Below, piece after piece: positions 23,975 through 33,283 of a DNA stretch of 64,000 bases. The notes beneath the pieces are model-generated. The model searched no databases, was not told where the DNA came from, and saw only the letters and a list, made by a program, of their open reading frames with translations. Both the position numbers and the translations under genes were made by a program. The DNA is taken from contig NZ_CP026106.1 of NCBI RefSeq assembly GCF_002902965.1, positions 2,418,001-2,482,000 on the forward strand, written 5' to 3'. The stretch's first letter is position 1. Each line of letters opens with the position of its first letter. The stretch comes from Paraburkholderia hospita (GTDB lineage Bacteria; Pseudomonadota; Gammaproteobacteria; Burkholderiales; Burkholderiaceae).

Positions 23975-24751
23975 ATGGACGAAGCAATTGTTCTGAAAGA
24001 AGTCAAAGGTAACGTGACGGTTCTTACGATGAACCGCCGCCCACATAACCTGATGGGTCCGACGCTGTATCGCGCGCTACTCGATGAGTTCGACGAGGCG
24101 GTGAAACGCGGCTCACGCGCGATCCTGCTGCGCAGCGGTCTGCGGCACTTCTCGGCCGGCGCCGAAGTGTCGCTCTTCCCGGATCGCATTGCCAGGCAAG
24201 GCCAGGGGCTGATGGATCCGCTCGAGGTGCTGCGCGGCTTCGAGACACTGCCGATCCCGATCGTTGTCGCGGTGAACGGCACCTGCCTTGGCGGCGGCTT
24301 CGAAGTGGCGCTCGCCTGCGACTTCAGCGTGGTCGCCGAGTCGGCCAGGATCGGATCAGTCGAGGTCGCGCTGGGCCTGCATCCGCTGCTCGGCGGCATC
24401 CAGCGTCAGGTGATGCGCGCCGGGCCGGCGCGTGCAAAAGAACTCGCGATGCTCGGCCGCCGTTACGACGCAGCGACGCTCGAACGCTGGGGCTTGATCA
24501 ATCTAGTCGTGCCCGACGACAAGCTCGATGAAGTCGCGCTGTCCGTTGCGCAGGAACTGGCGGCCGGTCCAACCATCGCGCATGCCGCGACAAAGCAGAT
24601 CGTGCGGATCGCGGTCAACGAGGGTGTCGCTGCCGCCGACGAAGCAATGTTCGAACTGCAAAAGCCGGTCTGGGCGTCGCAAGATATCAAGCGTGGACTG
24701 GAGGCCTTCAATACCTCCGGCCCGGGCACCGCCATTTTCGAGGGAAATTGA
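23975..24751 (+). CDS. Enoyl-CoA hydratase/isomerase family protein
   Basis: A 258-residue crotonase-fold enzyme acting on an acyl-CoA. The oxyanion-hole segments are HFSAGAEVSLF (about 58-68) and NGTCLGGGFEVALACDF (about 100-116). The position of a classical first catalytic Glu is occupied in the FEVAL segment, and the region GSVEVALGLHPLLGG (about 127-141) supplies the second. ATG is preceded by GGAGCAACG. It lies 1 nt before the CoA-transferase gene, so the pair probably activates and hydrates one carboxylic acid. The exact reaction (hydration, isomerisation or decarboxylation) cannot be read. Confidence 0.92.
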   Translation: MDEAIVLKEVKGNVTVLTMNRRPHNLMGPTLYRALLDEFDEAVKRGSRAILLRSGLRHFSAGAEVSLFPDRIARQGQGLMDPLEVLRGFETLPIPIVVAVNGTCLGGGFEVALACDFSVVAESARIGSVEVALGLHPLLGGIQRQVMRAGPARAKELAMLGRRYDAATLERWGLINLVVPDDKLDEVALSVAQELAAGPTIAHAATKQIVRIAVNEGVAAADEAMFELQKPVWASQDIKRGLEAFNTSGPGTAIFEGN

Positions 24752-24752
24752 C

Positions 24753-26018
24753 ATGGGCGGACCACTCGAAGGACTCAAGGTCGTCGACTTTTCACGGGTG
24801 CTGGCCGGCCCGCTGTGCGCCCGGACGCTGGCCGATCTCGGTGCCGACGTGATCAAGATCGAGCCGCCGCGGCCCGATGTGTCGCGTGCTGCGTTCCCGA
24901 ATCGCGACGGCATGTCGGGCTACTACGCGCAGCAGAATAGCGGCAAGCGCAACGTCAGTATCGATCTGAACGCGCCGCACGCACGCGAGCTCGTGCTACG
25001 ACTGTGCGACGAGGCGGACATCATCGTCGAGAATTTTCGGGCCGGCACGCTCAAGGGCTTCGGACTCGACTATGACACGCTCGCGAGGCGCAATCCAAAG
25101 GTCGTCTACGTGTCGATCACCGGCTACGGCCAGCGCGGCCCCTGGGCGTCACGCATGGCCTACGCACCGACCGTGCAGGCCGAAACGGGCTTCACGCACA
25201 ACACACTGCGCCACTTCGACAGCGCGGCCGACGGCCGCAAGTGGACCGATCCGCTGTCGCACGCGGACGTCTATGCGGGCCTGCAGGCGACCATCGCCGT
25301 GCTCGCAGCGGTGCGCAAGCGTGAAGTAACGGGACGCGGCCAATACATCGACGTCGCGATGGCCGCCGTGATGCTGTCGATCAACGAACGCGCTCACCTC
25401 GATCTCGCCGGTGTCGATACGGGCGCCGAGCCGGGCATCCTCGGCGCCTCCGACGGCCCGCATTTCGTTGGCCCCGGTGGCGAAGAGTTCGTTGCGGCGC
25501 AAAGCATCATCGGCAGCAACACATTTCCGAATTACTTGCGCGCCATGCGCCGAATGGACCTTGCGCGGGATCCGCGCTTCAGCACCGCTGAGCGCCGCCA
25601 GCAGAACTACAACGCACTGCATGCAGTGATCCAGACGTGGATGCTGTCATTCCGCGATCTCAGGACGCTCGATGCGCAGCTGGACGAGGCCAAGATCGCG
25701 ATAGGCCAGATCCGCACGCTGAAGGAACTGGCCGAAACCGATTGGGCGAAGCAGTGGGGAGCGGTGCACGAAGTTCCGGACCGCCGCGGCGGCTCGTATC
25801 TCATCCACGGCTATCCATGGCGCTTTTCCGATGACGAGCTTGGAATGCGCAGCGCGCCGGCGTTTCGCGGCGAGCACAACGAACAGGTGTTCCGCGAAGC
25901 GGGCCTGGCGGATGTCGAAATCCGCAATGCGGTGGACACCGGCATTCTGGTCGGCGGGCCTCCACCGTCCGTGAAGCAGATAGACGCGGCTGTTCTTGCG
26001 GAAGCACAGTCCAACTAA
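24753..26018 (+). CDS. Class III CoA-transferase (CaiB/BaiF family)
   Basis: A 421-residue family III CoA-transferase that moves CoA between carboxylates through an aspartyl-CoA thioester. Signatures are LEGLKVVDFSRVLAGPLCARTLADLGADVIKIEPP at the N-terminus (split here by length), NSGKRNVSIDLN (about 62-73), and SHADVYAGLQATIAVLAAV with a candidate catalytic Asp. It begins 1 nt after the hydratase stop (TGA-c-ATG). With the hydratase and the MFS carrier downstream it forms a likely uptake-activation-degradation unit for a carboxylic acid. Confidence 0.93.
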   Translation: MGGPLEGLKVVDFSRVLAGPLCARTLADLGADVIKIEPPRPDVSRAAFPNRDGMSGYYAQQNSGKRNVSIDLNAPHARELVLRLCDEADIIVENFRAGTLKGFGLDYDTLARRNPKVVYVSITGYGQRGPWASRMAYAPTVQAETGFTHNTLRHFDSAADGRKWTDPLSHADVYAGLQATIAVLAAVRKREVTGRGQYIDVAMAAVMLSINERAHLDLAGVDTGAEPGILGASDGPHFVGPGGEEFVAAQSIIGSNTFPNYLRAMRRMDLARDPRFSTAERRQQNYNALHAVIQTWMLSFRDLRTLDAQLDEAKIAIGQIRTLKELAETDWAKQWGAVHEVPDRRGGSYLIHGYPWRFSDDELGMRSAPAFRGEHNEQVFREAGLADVEIRNAVDTGILVGGPPPSVKQIDAAVLAEAQSN

Positions 26019-26357
26019 ACGTAACCACATGTCGCGGCGCCAACGGCGCTGTAGCCCGTGCGTAAGGCTGTCGCGACTGTTGCTCGCGACAGACCGCACC
26101 GTATCGTGACCCGAACGCAATGACAGCCGATGTTTGCTGGAGCGGACCCGCGACGGGCGGCAAACGATCACCCTGCCGGCACGCGAAGTACGAACGTATC
26201 TCGAAGACGGAGACACAGTCTCTTTCTTCCGTCGATGCGGGCGTGGGTTTCAGGACGATTGGCTTCGGAGAGTGTGTCGCAGAAGCGACCGGCGACCTCT
26301 GATAGCTGCAGTCCACCTTGTATTTCCAGTATCAACACAACACGTCGGAGGACCCGA
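26019..26357. other. Spacer before the MFS gene with a strong hairpin
   Basis: No coding frame is supported here. A 9-bp stem CTGTCGCGA (26068-26076) / TCGCGACAG (26084-26092) with a 7-nt loop follows the CoA-transferase stop by 50 nt. It lacks a T run; it could slow transcription or stabilise the upstream mRNA end. The rest must carry any separate MFS promoter. Confidence 0.45.
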
Positions 26358-27722
26358 ATGGAAGTGGCGAAGCAAGCCTGTGTAGACGGATCATCGTCAG
26401 ATGACAACACCCTCCTGCGGAAGGCCTACGCTTCGGCCCAATGGAGGATATTGCCGATATTGTTCGGCTTATGGATGCTGGCGTGGGTCGGTCGTTCGAA
26501 CGTGGCTTTTGCGAAGTTGCAGATGGTCGTGGATCTGCGATTCAGCGAAACGGTCTATGGATTGGGCGCCGGGCTCTTCTTCGTCGGCTATGTGCTGTTC
26601 GGCGTGCCTACCACGATATTGCAAAAGAAGTTCGGTGCACGCGCCGTGCTTGCCGGTATCGCCTGCGCGTGGGGCGTGACGAGTGTCGCGATGACGTTCG
26701 TCAATAGCGCGCCGACGTTCTACGCGTTGAGGTTCCTGCTCGGTGTGTTCGAGGCCGGTTTCTACCCAGGCGTCGTGTTGTACTTCAATGCGTGGTTCCC
26801 GGGCAAAAGGCGCACCCGCAATTTCAGCATGTTCCACTCAGGGTCGCTCTTCTCGACGGTCGCGATCGGCTTGACAGGTGGATTCGTGCTCGAGCACATG
26901 AATGGACTGGCCGGCTTTCAGGGCTGGCGATGGATGTTCTTCACTCAGGCAATCCCTACCGTCGTGTTGGCGTGCGTCGCGTTCGCGATACTTCCGGATC
27001 TGCCCGGCAACGCAAAGTGGCTTTCGGCGCGACAGCGCAAGCTCGTCGAGGACGATCTCAGGAACAATGCCGAAGCGATGGACGACGCGGGCGTAGACGA
27101 GCGTCCCCTGTTACTCAACCCGACTGTCTGGATCCTGAGCGCGGCCTACTTCAGCCTCCTGGCCGCCACGGCGGCACTGTTTTTCTTCTCCCCGACGATA
27201 CTTCGTGAGGCGGGATTCGGCGGGTACAAAGAGATTGGCCGGGCAGTTGCCGGTGCCTGCGTTCTGGGTGCACTCGGCAATGTGCTCATCTGCAGCATCG
27301 GGGGCGCCCCGCATCGCCGTCGGCTCTTCTGTGCGCTGGCGGCGGTCTTCACTGCCGCAAGCCTCTCGACGCTCGTCTTTGTTTGGCACAGTAGTACCAC
27401 CGCGACTTTCTTCCTGCTTGTTCTTGGCTTCGCGGGAACGGGGGCTGGTATAACGCTCTTCTGGCAGATGTCTGTCGGCCTGCTCAGCGGTAAGTCGCTG
27501 GTGGTCGGCGTGCCGTTAATCAGTTCCATCGCCAACGTCGCCGGCTTCGTTACGCCTTTTCTGATCGGACATGTCCGCGACGTAACGGGAACTTACGCGA
27601 GTGGGTTCATCATGATTGCCTGTGTCCAGGCACTTGGCGTCGTCGTTCTTCTGTTCGGCGTGCAGCGGATTGTCAGGAGGCGGTTGCGCGTTGTCGATAT
27701 ATCGGTTCAAAGCACAACGTGA
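26358..27722 (+). CDS. MFS transporter, anion:cation symporter (ACS)-like
   Basis: A 454-residue inner-membrane carrier with 12 predicted helices. The helix 1 motif GRSNVAFAKLQMVVDL and the LGVFEAGFYPGVVLYFNAWFP segment of helices 4-5 are characteristic of the ACS family, which imports organic acids such as tartrate, phthalate or hexuronates. GGAGGACCCGA precedes the ATG at 26358. It lies downstream of the CoA-transferase gene, suggesting it imports the acid that is then activated. Specificity is not readable. Confidence 0.9.
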   Translation: MEVAKQACVDGSSSDDNTLLRKAYASAQWRILPILFGLWMLAWVGRSNVAFAKLQMVVDLRFSETVYGLGAGLFFVGYVLFGVPTTILQKKFGARAVLAGIACAWGVTSVAMTFVNSAPTFYALRFLLGVFEAGFYPGVVLYFNAWFPGKRRTRNFSMFHSGSLFSTVAIGLTGGFVLEHMNGLAGFQGWRWMFFTQAIPTVVLACVAFAILPDLPGNAKWLSARQRKLVEDDLRNNAEAMDDAGVDERPLLLNPTVWILSAAYFSLLAATAALFFFSPTILREAGFGGYKEIGRAVAGACVLGALGNVLICSIGGAPHRRRLFCALAAVFTAASLSTLVFVWHSSTTATFFLLVLGFAGTGAGITLFWQMSVGLLSGKSLVVGVPLISSIANVAGFVTPFLIGHVRDVTGTYASGFIMIACVQALGVVVLLFGVQRIVRRRLRVVDISVQSTT

Positions 27723-27962
27723 TTAGTCGATGCCGACGTGGGCGCGGCAGGTGCCCGCGTCGTGTACCGAAAATCCGCTCCGGGCGCTGCGCACCTTTGA
27801 GCGGCCAGGCACGCGATGTATCCCGACGCCCATTCGCGCAACTGAACCGCTAGAATGCGTGTAGCGACACACCCGTGTTTTACGCGTGATTCGCGATATT
27901 GCGTGCCTCTCTGCGCGGAATTTATAATCAATCCCTTGCCTTGCTCCTCGAACAAAGGTCAC

Positions 27963-28676
27963 GTGAGTCCCAAGCCATCTATCGCGAAGAATGCGGATTA
28001 CCACCACGGCAATCTGCGCAATGCGCTCATTGAAGCGGGGCGCAGCGCACTCATGGAGGTATCGGCGCAAGACCTGAGCCTTCGTTATCTCGCGCGCATG
28101 GTGGGCGTATCAGAAGCCGCGCCCTCGCGGCATTTTGCCGGCATCGACGAACTGCTTGCCACGATCGCGGCAAGCGGTTATCGCGACCTCGCTGCGCTGC
28201 GCGTTGCGATCCGTGACAGCGAGGATACGGCGCTTGCCAAAGCGTACCGGATGATGCGGGTGTACATCGAGTTCGCGCAGCACCACAATGGGCTGTTCAG
28301 TCTGATGATCGGGCCTCGCATCGCGGCGCATCAGGCGTATCCGGAACTCGCCGAGGAAAGTAACCGGTCTTTTGGGTTGTTCTCCGAGACGATCGAGGCG
28401 CTGGCTATCGAGAGTGGTTGGGCTCAGTCCGATCTCAAGCTCGTCACCCATGCCGCGTGGAGTATGGAGCATGGTCTCGCCACGCTGATCCTGTCGAACC
28501 GCGCACCGCGTGCGGACACCAAAGTGGCGATACCAAAGTTGATCGACTTCGTGGTGATGACACTGCTTAGCGCCATCATGGCGGGCCCGGATCATCTCCA
28601 GAGCGTGATACAGCAATGCGAGCTGGTTCAGAAGCCTGTAGCTACGCGCACAGCTCGAAAGCGGGCCAAAGCGTAG
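27963..28676 (+). CDS. TetR-family transcriptional regulator
   Basis: A 237-residue TetR-type repressor. The N-terminal HTH starts with ADYHHGNLRNALIEAGRSALMEV and the recognition helix is in MVGVSEAAPSRHFAGIDELLATIA. A C-terminal helical domain follows, with WSMEHGLATLILSNRAP, typical of the WHG-type TetR group. GTG at 27963 has AAGG 6 nt upstream and gives the expected short tail before YHHG. It may control the adjacent MFS gene or another locus. No palindrome was identified directly upstream. Confidence 0.9.
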   Translation: MSPKPSIAKNADYHHGNLRNALIEAGRSALMEVSAQDLSLRYLARMVGVSEAAPSRHFAGIDELLATIAASGYRDLAALRVAIRDSEDTALAKAYRMMRVYIEFAQHHNGLFSLMIGPRIAAHQAYPELAEESNRSFGLFSETIEALAIESGWAQSDLKLVTHAAWSMEHGLATLILSNRAPRADTKVAIPKLIDFVVMTLLSAIMAGPDHLQSVIQQCELVQKPVATRTARKRAKA

Positions 28677-28735
28677 CCATCGTCGCTGTCGAAGGCACCG
28701 CGCCGGTCGGGGCCGGCTCATGTTGCATCATCGCA

Positions 28736-28764
28736 GCGCCCATCGCTGGGCGCCGCCCGGTTTT
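28736..28764. terminator. Hairpin between converging TetR and SDR genes
   Basis: A 7-bp stem GCGCCCA / TGGGCGC with loop TCGC (28736-28753) is followed on the plus strand by CGCCCGG and TTTT. It is a plausible but imperfect terminator for the TetR gene. Confidence 0.45.
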
Positions 28765-28768
28765 GAAG

Positions 28769-29617
28769 TTACTCGTCAAAGTCCGTTGCTTCGGATGAGC
28801 CTTTCCACGCATCAAGGTCGCGTTGAACGGCCGCGGCTTTCTGCGCTGCCAGTTCGTTGGCGATTTTGCCGGCGAACAGGTGCAACGGTGGTTCGGCAAC
28901 ATCAACGGCCTGCATGATCAACATGGCCAGTTTTTCCGGATCACCGGCCTGATGACCGTGCAGCGTGCCCAGGTGCAGATCGAGTGACGCCCTGGCTTCC
29001 GTATATTCATCAATCTGGCGTTTGGCCACCGCCAGCGCGCCGCTCGACAAAAACTCCGTGCGCACGGGACCGGGGTACACCACCGTCGCCTTGATGTCGA
29101 ACTCGGCCACCTCGGACGCGAGCGATTCGGTCAGGCCGGCGAGCGCGAACTTGCTCGCCACATAGCTGCCCCAGCCGGCGTAACCGCCCTGATAACCGAC
29201 GATCGACGCAATGTTGACGACATGTCCGCCACGCTGCTCGCGCAGATGCGGGAGCGCGTGTCGCAGTACAGTCAGCGGCGCGAACAGGTTGACTTCGAAG
29301 TTTTGCCGAAGCTCCTCGTCAGAGAGGGCTTCGACGGTTCCCTGTTGGGCGTATCCGGCGTTATTGACGATCACATCGATCTTGCCGAAGGTCCTGATGG
29401 TTTGCGCGATGGCCGAGCGCACGCTCTGATCGTCGGTCAGATCTACTTGCAGCGGAAGAAACTGCCCGGAGGCCGGACCGATTGCGTCCGTCAGCGATGC
29501 CACGGTTCGCGAGGTCGCGGCGACGCGATCGCCACGCGCGATGAGTTGCCGCACGAGTCGTTGGCCGACGCCTTTCGATGCGCCCGTAACGAACCAGATC
29601 TTCGCGGAATTGCTCAT
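28769..29617 (-). CDS. Short-chain dehydrogenase/reductase
   Basis: A 282-residue SDR. The cofactor motif TGASKGVGQ is at residues 11-19, NNAG near 86-89, the catalytic Ser in NIASIVGYQG near 137, and the YxxxK motif YVASK near 151-155, so the enzyme should be active. The extended C-terminus (about 30 residues more than a minimal SDR) is typical of the group annotated as oxidoreductases acting on alcohols or ketones of unknown identity. AAGGA lies 7 nt before the ATG. It is the last of three tandem SDR genes, 71 nt after the next. Confidence 0.92.
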   Translation of the reverse strand: MSNSAKIWFVTGASKGVGQRLVRQLIARGDRVAATSRTVASLTDAIGPASGQFLPLQVDLTDDQSVRSAIAQTIRTFGKIDVIVNNAGYAQQGTVEALSDEELRQNFEVNLFAPLTVLRHALPHLREQRGGHVVNIASIVGYQGGYAGWGSYVASKFALAGLTESLASEVAEFDIKATVVYPGPVRTEFLSSGALAVAKRQIDEYTEARASLDLHLGTLHGHQAGDPEKLAMLIMQAVDVAEPPLHLFAGKIANELAAQKAAAVQRDLDAWKGSSEATDFDE

Positions 29618-29688
29618 GATTATTTCCTTGATAAATACGTACTACGAATTTAAATAACGGCTACGATTCAAATAATCCGACCGAGTCC

Positions 29689-30450
29689 TTACTTGAGCGC
29701 CACGCTCATGCCACCATCCGCCATCACAACCGCGCCGACCATATAGCTGGCTTTATCGGACGCCAGAAAGACGATCACTTCGGCAATTTCGCGCGGATCG
29801 GCTGCACGTTTGATGGGCGCATTCTTGCCGTGTTCGGCAAGGAAGGCCCGGCCATCCTCGTGGATGTGGTTCGTGATGTTCGTTACGGCATCGCCGGACC
29901 CCACTGCATTGACACGAATGCCATGATCGATCGCCTCGAGCGACATGGCGCGCGTCAACTGGGCGAGCGCACCTTTGGACGCCGCATAGGCCGCGATAAG
30001 CGGAAACGCCTGATAGCACGCATATGAACCCACGTTGACGATGGCGCCCTTCTTCGCCGGCATCATCGCGCGCATTGCCTCGCGCGAGAACAGGAACGCA
30101 CCCGTGGAATTGACCGCCTGAATGCGGTTCCAGTCGTCGAGTGTCATCTCGATGACCGGCTTGTTGATGATGATCGCGGCGTTGTTGACCAGAATGTCCA
30201 GCTTGCCGAAGCGTTCCATCGCGGTGGATACGGCGCGCACCGCGCTTTGCTCATGCGCGACGTCCGCGATGAGCGGGACGATCCCCGGACGCGCCAGTGC
30301 TTCGACGTTGGCGCCGCGCCCGACAGCAATCACGCTAGCGCCTTGCGCGTGCAGCAGCTCGGTGGTCGCAAGGCCGATGCCGCTTGCTGCGCCGGTGACG
30401 ATGGCGACCTTGCCGGCGAACGGCTGGTCGGCGGATGCATGTGAAGTCAT
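29689..30450 (-). CDS. Short-chain dehydrogenase/reductase (classical)
   Basis: A 253-residue classical SDR. TGAASGIG (about 19-26) binds the nucleotide; NNAAI near 92-96 and the catalytic YAASK near 160-164 are in place; the C-terminal SYMVGAVVMADGGMSVALK with the DGG motif is typical of FabG-like enzymes. It starts 27 nt after the upstream SDR stop, so the two are cotranscribed. The substrate is unknown. Confidence 0.92.
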   Translation of the reverse strand: MTSHASADQPFAGKVAIVTGAASGIGLATTELLHAQGASVIAVGRGANVEALARPGIVPLIADVAHEQSAVRAVSTAMERFGKLDILVNNAAIIINKPVIEMTLDDWNRIQAVNSTGAFLFSREAMRAMMPAKKGAIVNVGSYACYQAFPLIAAYAASKGALAQLTRAMSLEAIDHGIRVNAVGSGDAVTNITNHIHEDGRAFLAEHGKNAPIKRAADPREIAEVIVFLASDKASYMVGAVVMADGGMSVALK

Positions 30451-30477
30451 GGTGATTTTCCCTGGAGACGAGGATGA

Positions 30478-31218
30478 TTAGAAAGGGCTCGCCGTCGGAC
30501 GCACGACGATTTCGCTGACATCGACGTCGGCCGGCTGCTCGATCGCATAGGCGATCGAGCGCGCGATGGCGTCCGACGTCAGTGCGATGCGGCGGAAGTC
30601 GCGCATGGCGGCGCGCGCGGTGTCGTCGGAGATCGAGTCGGCCAATTCCGACTCCACGACGCCTGGGCAGATCACGGTCACACGCACCTTGTCGGATTCC
30701 TGCCGCAGGCCGTCCGAGATGGCGCGTACGGCGAACTTGGTCGCGCAGTACACGGCCGCCGTCGGCGAGACGGACAGGCCGCCGATCGACGAAATATTGA
30801 TGACCTGGCCGAACCCCTGACGCTCCATGGTCGGCAGCACGGCAGCGATTCCGTGCAGCACGCCGCGGATGTTCACATCGATCATGCGATCCCACTCGTC
30901 CACTTTTGTCGCGCTCAAGGGCGACAACGGCATCACGCCGGCGTTGTTGACGATCACATCGATGCGGCCGAAGGTGTCCAGTGCGAACTGGGCGAAAGCG
31001 CTCACGCTGGTGGCGGAAGTGACGTCGAGCGCCTGATAGCAAACCGAGCCGCCGCTCGCCTGGACTTCTTCGGCCAGCGCCGCGAGCCGTTCGGTGCGCC
31101 GCGCGCCGATCACGAGGTGGTGCCCCTGGGCGGCAAGCAGCCGGACGGCCGCTTCGCCGATACCGCTGCTTGCTCCAGTGATGAGGATGACTTTGGATGG
31201 GTTGGATTGCGTCGTCAT
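30478..31218 (-). CDS. Short-chain dehydrogenase/reductase (YdfG-like)
   Basis: A 246-residue SDR and first gene of the tandem trio. TGASSGIGEAAVRLLA is near the N-terminus, NNAGVMPLSPL near 88-98, and YCATKFAV (catalytic Tyr and Lys) near 156-163. The C-terminal EIVVRPTASPF is a hallmark of SDRs related to YdfG and cis-type oxidoreductases. ATG at 31218 has GGAGA 7 nt upstream; the upstream extension of the frame was rejected. It is divergent from the AraC gene, which probably regulates the trio. Confidence 0.93.
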   Translation of the reverse strand: MTTQSNPSKVILITGASSGIGEAAVRLLAAQGHHLVIGARRTERLAALAEEVQASGGSVCYQALDVTSATSVSAFAQFALDTFGRIDVIVNNAGVMPLSPLSATKVDEWDRMIDVNIRGVLHGIAAVLPTMERQGFGQVINISSIGGLSVSPTAAVYCATKFAVRAISDGLRQESDKVRVTVICPGVVESELADSISDDTARAAMRDFRRIALTSDAIARSIAYAIEQPADVDVSEIVVRPTASPF

Positions 31219-31484
31219 GTTGCGTTCTCCGTTCCGACAATCTGTGCAGGTTTGTCCGGGAGAAAGGCTGCGAAGCCTGCGCACGGAGCGGCAGGGCAAT
31301 CGCGGCGGGGTCTCCGGGTCGCTTCGGCCGCACCGTCCAGCCGATGACCCATCTTATGAGCCGGGCACCTGCGCGCGAATACACGCGACAATCGCGGTAT
31401 TGCCTATTCCTATTGAAGTGGATGCGGCCCGTGGATCGTATCCAGTAGAATTCCTGCACCCGATCCGGTGAAGGAGGAGTCCTC

Positions 31485-32426
31485 GTGACGGCTGCCCGCA
31501 ACGCTGTTTCCGCAAAAATGGTGAGCCTGCTTCAGCGTCTGGCGCCGAACGAGGGGTACACCCAGTCCGCGCTCGAAGGGGTGCGGTTCATGCGCTCCAA
31601 CCGGCCGTTGGGGCGTACGCCCGTGCTGTACGAGCCCAGCATCGTGATCGTGTGTCAGGGGCGCAAGTTGGGCTTTCTGGGCGAAGAGGTGTACGTGTAC
31701 GACGCCCAGCACTATCTGATCCTGTCCGTGCCGCTGCCGTTCTCGACTGAAACGGAAGCGAGCGAGGCCGAGCCGATGCTGGCCGTTACGCTGCGTCTCG
31801 ACCTGATCGAGCTGACCGACCTGATTCTGATGATCGATCGGTCCGGACGTCATCAGCAAGGTGTACCGCTTGGGATCGTATCGACGCCGCTCGAGGGAGA
31901 CCTGGCCGAAGCGACCTTGCGCCTGCTCCAGGCCGTGAGCTCGCCGCTGGACGCCGAGGTGCTGGGGCCTGCCATCGTGCGGGAAATCTGCTACCGGGTA
32001 TTGATCGGGGAACGAGGCGCAGCGATGAGAGCTGCGCTCGCGCATCAGGGCCGTTTCGGCAGAGTGGCGAAAGCCTTGCGGCGAATCCACACCGACTATG
32101 CGCAGTCACTCGATGTGAGTAGTCTCGCGGAAGAGGCAGGGATGAGCGTTCCCGCGTTTCATGTCAACTTCAGAACCGTCACCCTGACCTCTCCGATTCA
32201 ATACATCAAGTCGACGCGTCTACATCAGGCGCGCTTGCTGATGATTCGAGACGGCTTGACTGCCGCCTCTGCGTCGGCGCGGGTCGGTTACGAAAGTCCC
32301 TCGCAGTTCAGCCGCGAGTTCAAGCGGTTTTTTGGCCGCTCACCGGCCGATGAGGCGCGAGATATGCGGGCATCGTTCGCGCTATCTCCCGCTGCAACGA
32401 TCGACGATTTCGCCGCGTCTCATTGA
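31485..32426 (+). CDS. AraC-family transcriptional regulator
   Basis: A 313-residue activator-type regulator. Residues about 25-180 form the AraC N-terminal cupin-like ligand domain (PVLYEPSIVIVCQGRKLGFLG), and residues about 205-300 hold the double HTH (SLDVSSLAEEAGMSVPAFHVNFR and RVGYESPSQFSREFKRFFGRSP). The start is GTG at 31485 with a strong AAGGAGG 6-8 nt upstream. It is divergent from the SDR trio, a common arrangement where AraC responds to an aldehyde or aromatic compound and induces the reductases. Confidence 0.93.
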   Translation: MTAARNAVSAKMVSLLQRLAPNEGYTQSALEGVRFMRSNRPLGRTPVLYEPSIVIVCQGRKLGFLGEEVYVYDAQHYLILSVPLPFSTETEASEAEPMLAVTLRLDLIELTDLILMIDRSGRHQQGVPLGIVSTPLEGDLAEATLRLLQAVSSPLDAEVLGPAIVREICYRVLIGERGAAMRAALAHQGRFGRVAKALRRIHTDYAQSLDVSSLAEEAGMSVPAFHVNFRTVTLTSPIQYIKSTRLHQARLLMIRDGLTAASASARVGYESPSQFSREFKRFFGRSPADEARDMRASFALSPAATIDDFAASH

Positions 32427-32538
32427 ATGATGACTTCGTGCGCTGCTGGTGGAAGACAACGTCTGAAGCGCGAACAGGCTGGGCCTTCAGCGCGTTGGCG
32501 ATTCGAGAGAGGCCGGCAACCCCCAACGCAATCCAATC

Positions 32539-32555
32539 AGGATTATAATAATCCT
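32539..32555. promoter_or_regulatory. 17-bp palindrome over the tetR -10 box
   Basis: AGGATTAT-A-ATAATCCT at 32539-32555 is a perfect dyad around a central A and contains TATAAT (32544-32549), the likely -10 of the TetR gene that starts at 32579. This is the textbook placement for an autorepressed tetR operator. Confidence 0.75.
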
Positions 32556-32578
32556 CTTGATCCGTGGGAGCCGAAGAC

Positions 32579-33157
32579 GTGGGACATTCTCAAGCTGACA
32601 AGATTGCCACCCATCAACGCATCGTCGATGCCGCTGCCAAACGCTTCCGCGAACAAGGGTTGGACGGCATCAGCATCGCTGACCTGATGAAAGATGCGGG
32701 CCTGACTGTAGGGGGTTTTTACCGGCATTTCGCTTCCCGTGACGAACTCATCGCTGAGGCTTTCGAGCACGCCCTGCGCGACGTCGAACCTTGGGAAGCG
32801 GCGATGGTCACTTCGCCCCGGCAAGCGATGCGCATGTACCTCTCTGATTCGCATCGTGACGAGGTGTCGAATAGTTGTCCCGTTTCAACGCTCGTGAATG
32901 ATATGAGCCGCAGCACGGACGACGCGCGCGCGGCCTATACGGCCCGTGTCAAACGCATGGCCGAGTTGATCGCAAAAGCCATACCGACTGAAGACAGCGC
33001 GGACAAGCGTGCCGAAACACATCTCATCATGAGCGCGTGTGTCGGCGCGGTTGCACTGTCACGCGCCGTGACGGACCCCAAGCTTTCAAAGCAGATTCTC
33101 GATGGCGTGTTAAGCCAGATACTCGAACTACTGTCGCCGAAACGCGCCGCGAAATAA
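32579..33157 (+). CDS. TetR-family transcriptional regulator
   Basis: A 192-residue TetR regulator. HTH: HQRIVDAAAKRFREQGLDGISIADLMKDAGLTVGGFYRHFASRDELIAEAF is split over residues about 10-60. The start MGHSQADKIATH uses GTG at 32579 with GGAG 8 nt upstream; an earlier GTG at 32564 is in frame but sits only 8 nt after the operator. The C-terminal domain resembles the TetR group near efflux or reductase genes, with NSCPVSTLVNDMSR. A strong terminator follows. Likely targets are itself and perhaps the nearby efflux operon. Confidence 0.92.
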   Translation: MGHSQADKIATHQRIVDAAAKRFREQGLDGISIADLMKDAGLTVGGFYRHFASRDELIAEAFEHALRDVEPWEAAMVTSPRQAMRMYLSDSHRDEVSNSCPVSTLVNDMSRSTDDARAAYTARVKRMAELIAKAIPTEDSADKRAETHLIMSACVGAVALSRAVTDPKLSKQILDGVLSQILELLSPKRAAK

Positions 33158-33170
33158 CGGATATCAAAAC

Positions 33171-33210
33171 AAGCGGCGAGCATCACCAAAGGTGCGCTCG
33201 CCGCTTTTTT
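33171..33210 (+). terminator. Strong rho-independent terminator after tetR
   Basis: A perfect 11-bp stem AAGCGGCGAGC (33171-33181) / GCTCGCCGCTT (33196-33206) with an inner CACC/GGTG helix is followed by a T run up to 33210. It ends the TetR transcript and separates it from the converging efflux operon. Confidence 0.9.
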
Positions 33211-33283
33211 CATGCAGACCGCCCGTGCTTCACTGTCGCCTGATTGCCCGACAGATTCAGCAAGCGGCTGGCATGCCCGGGCG

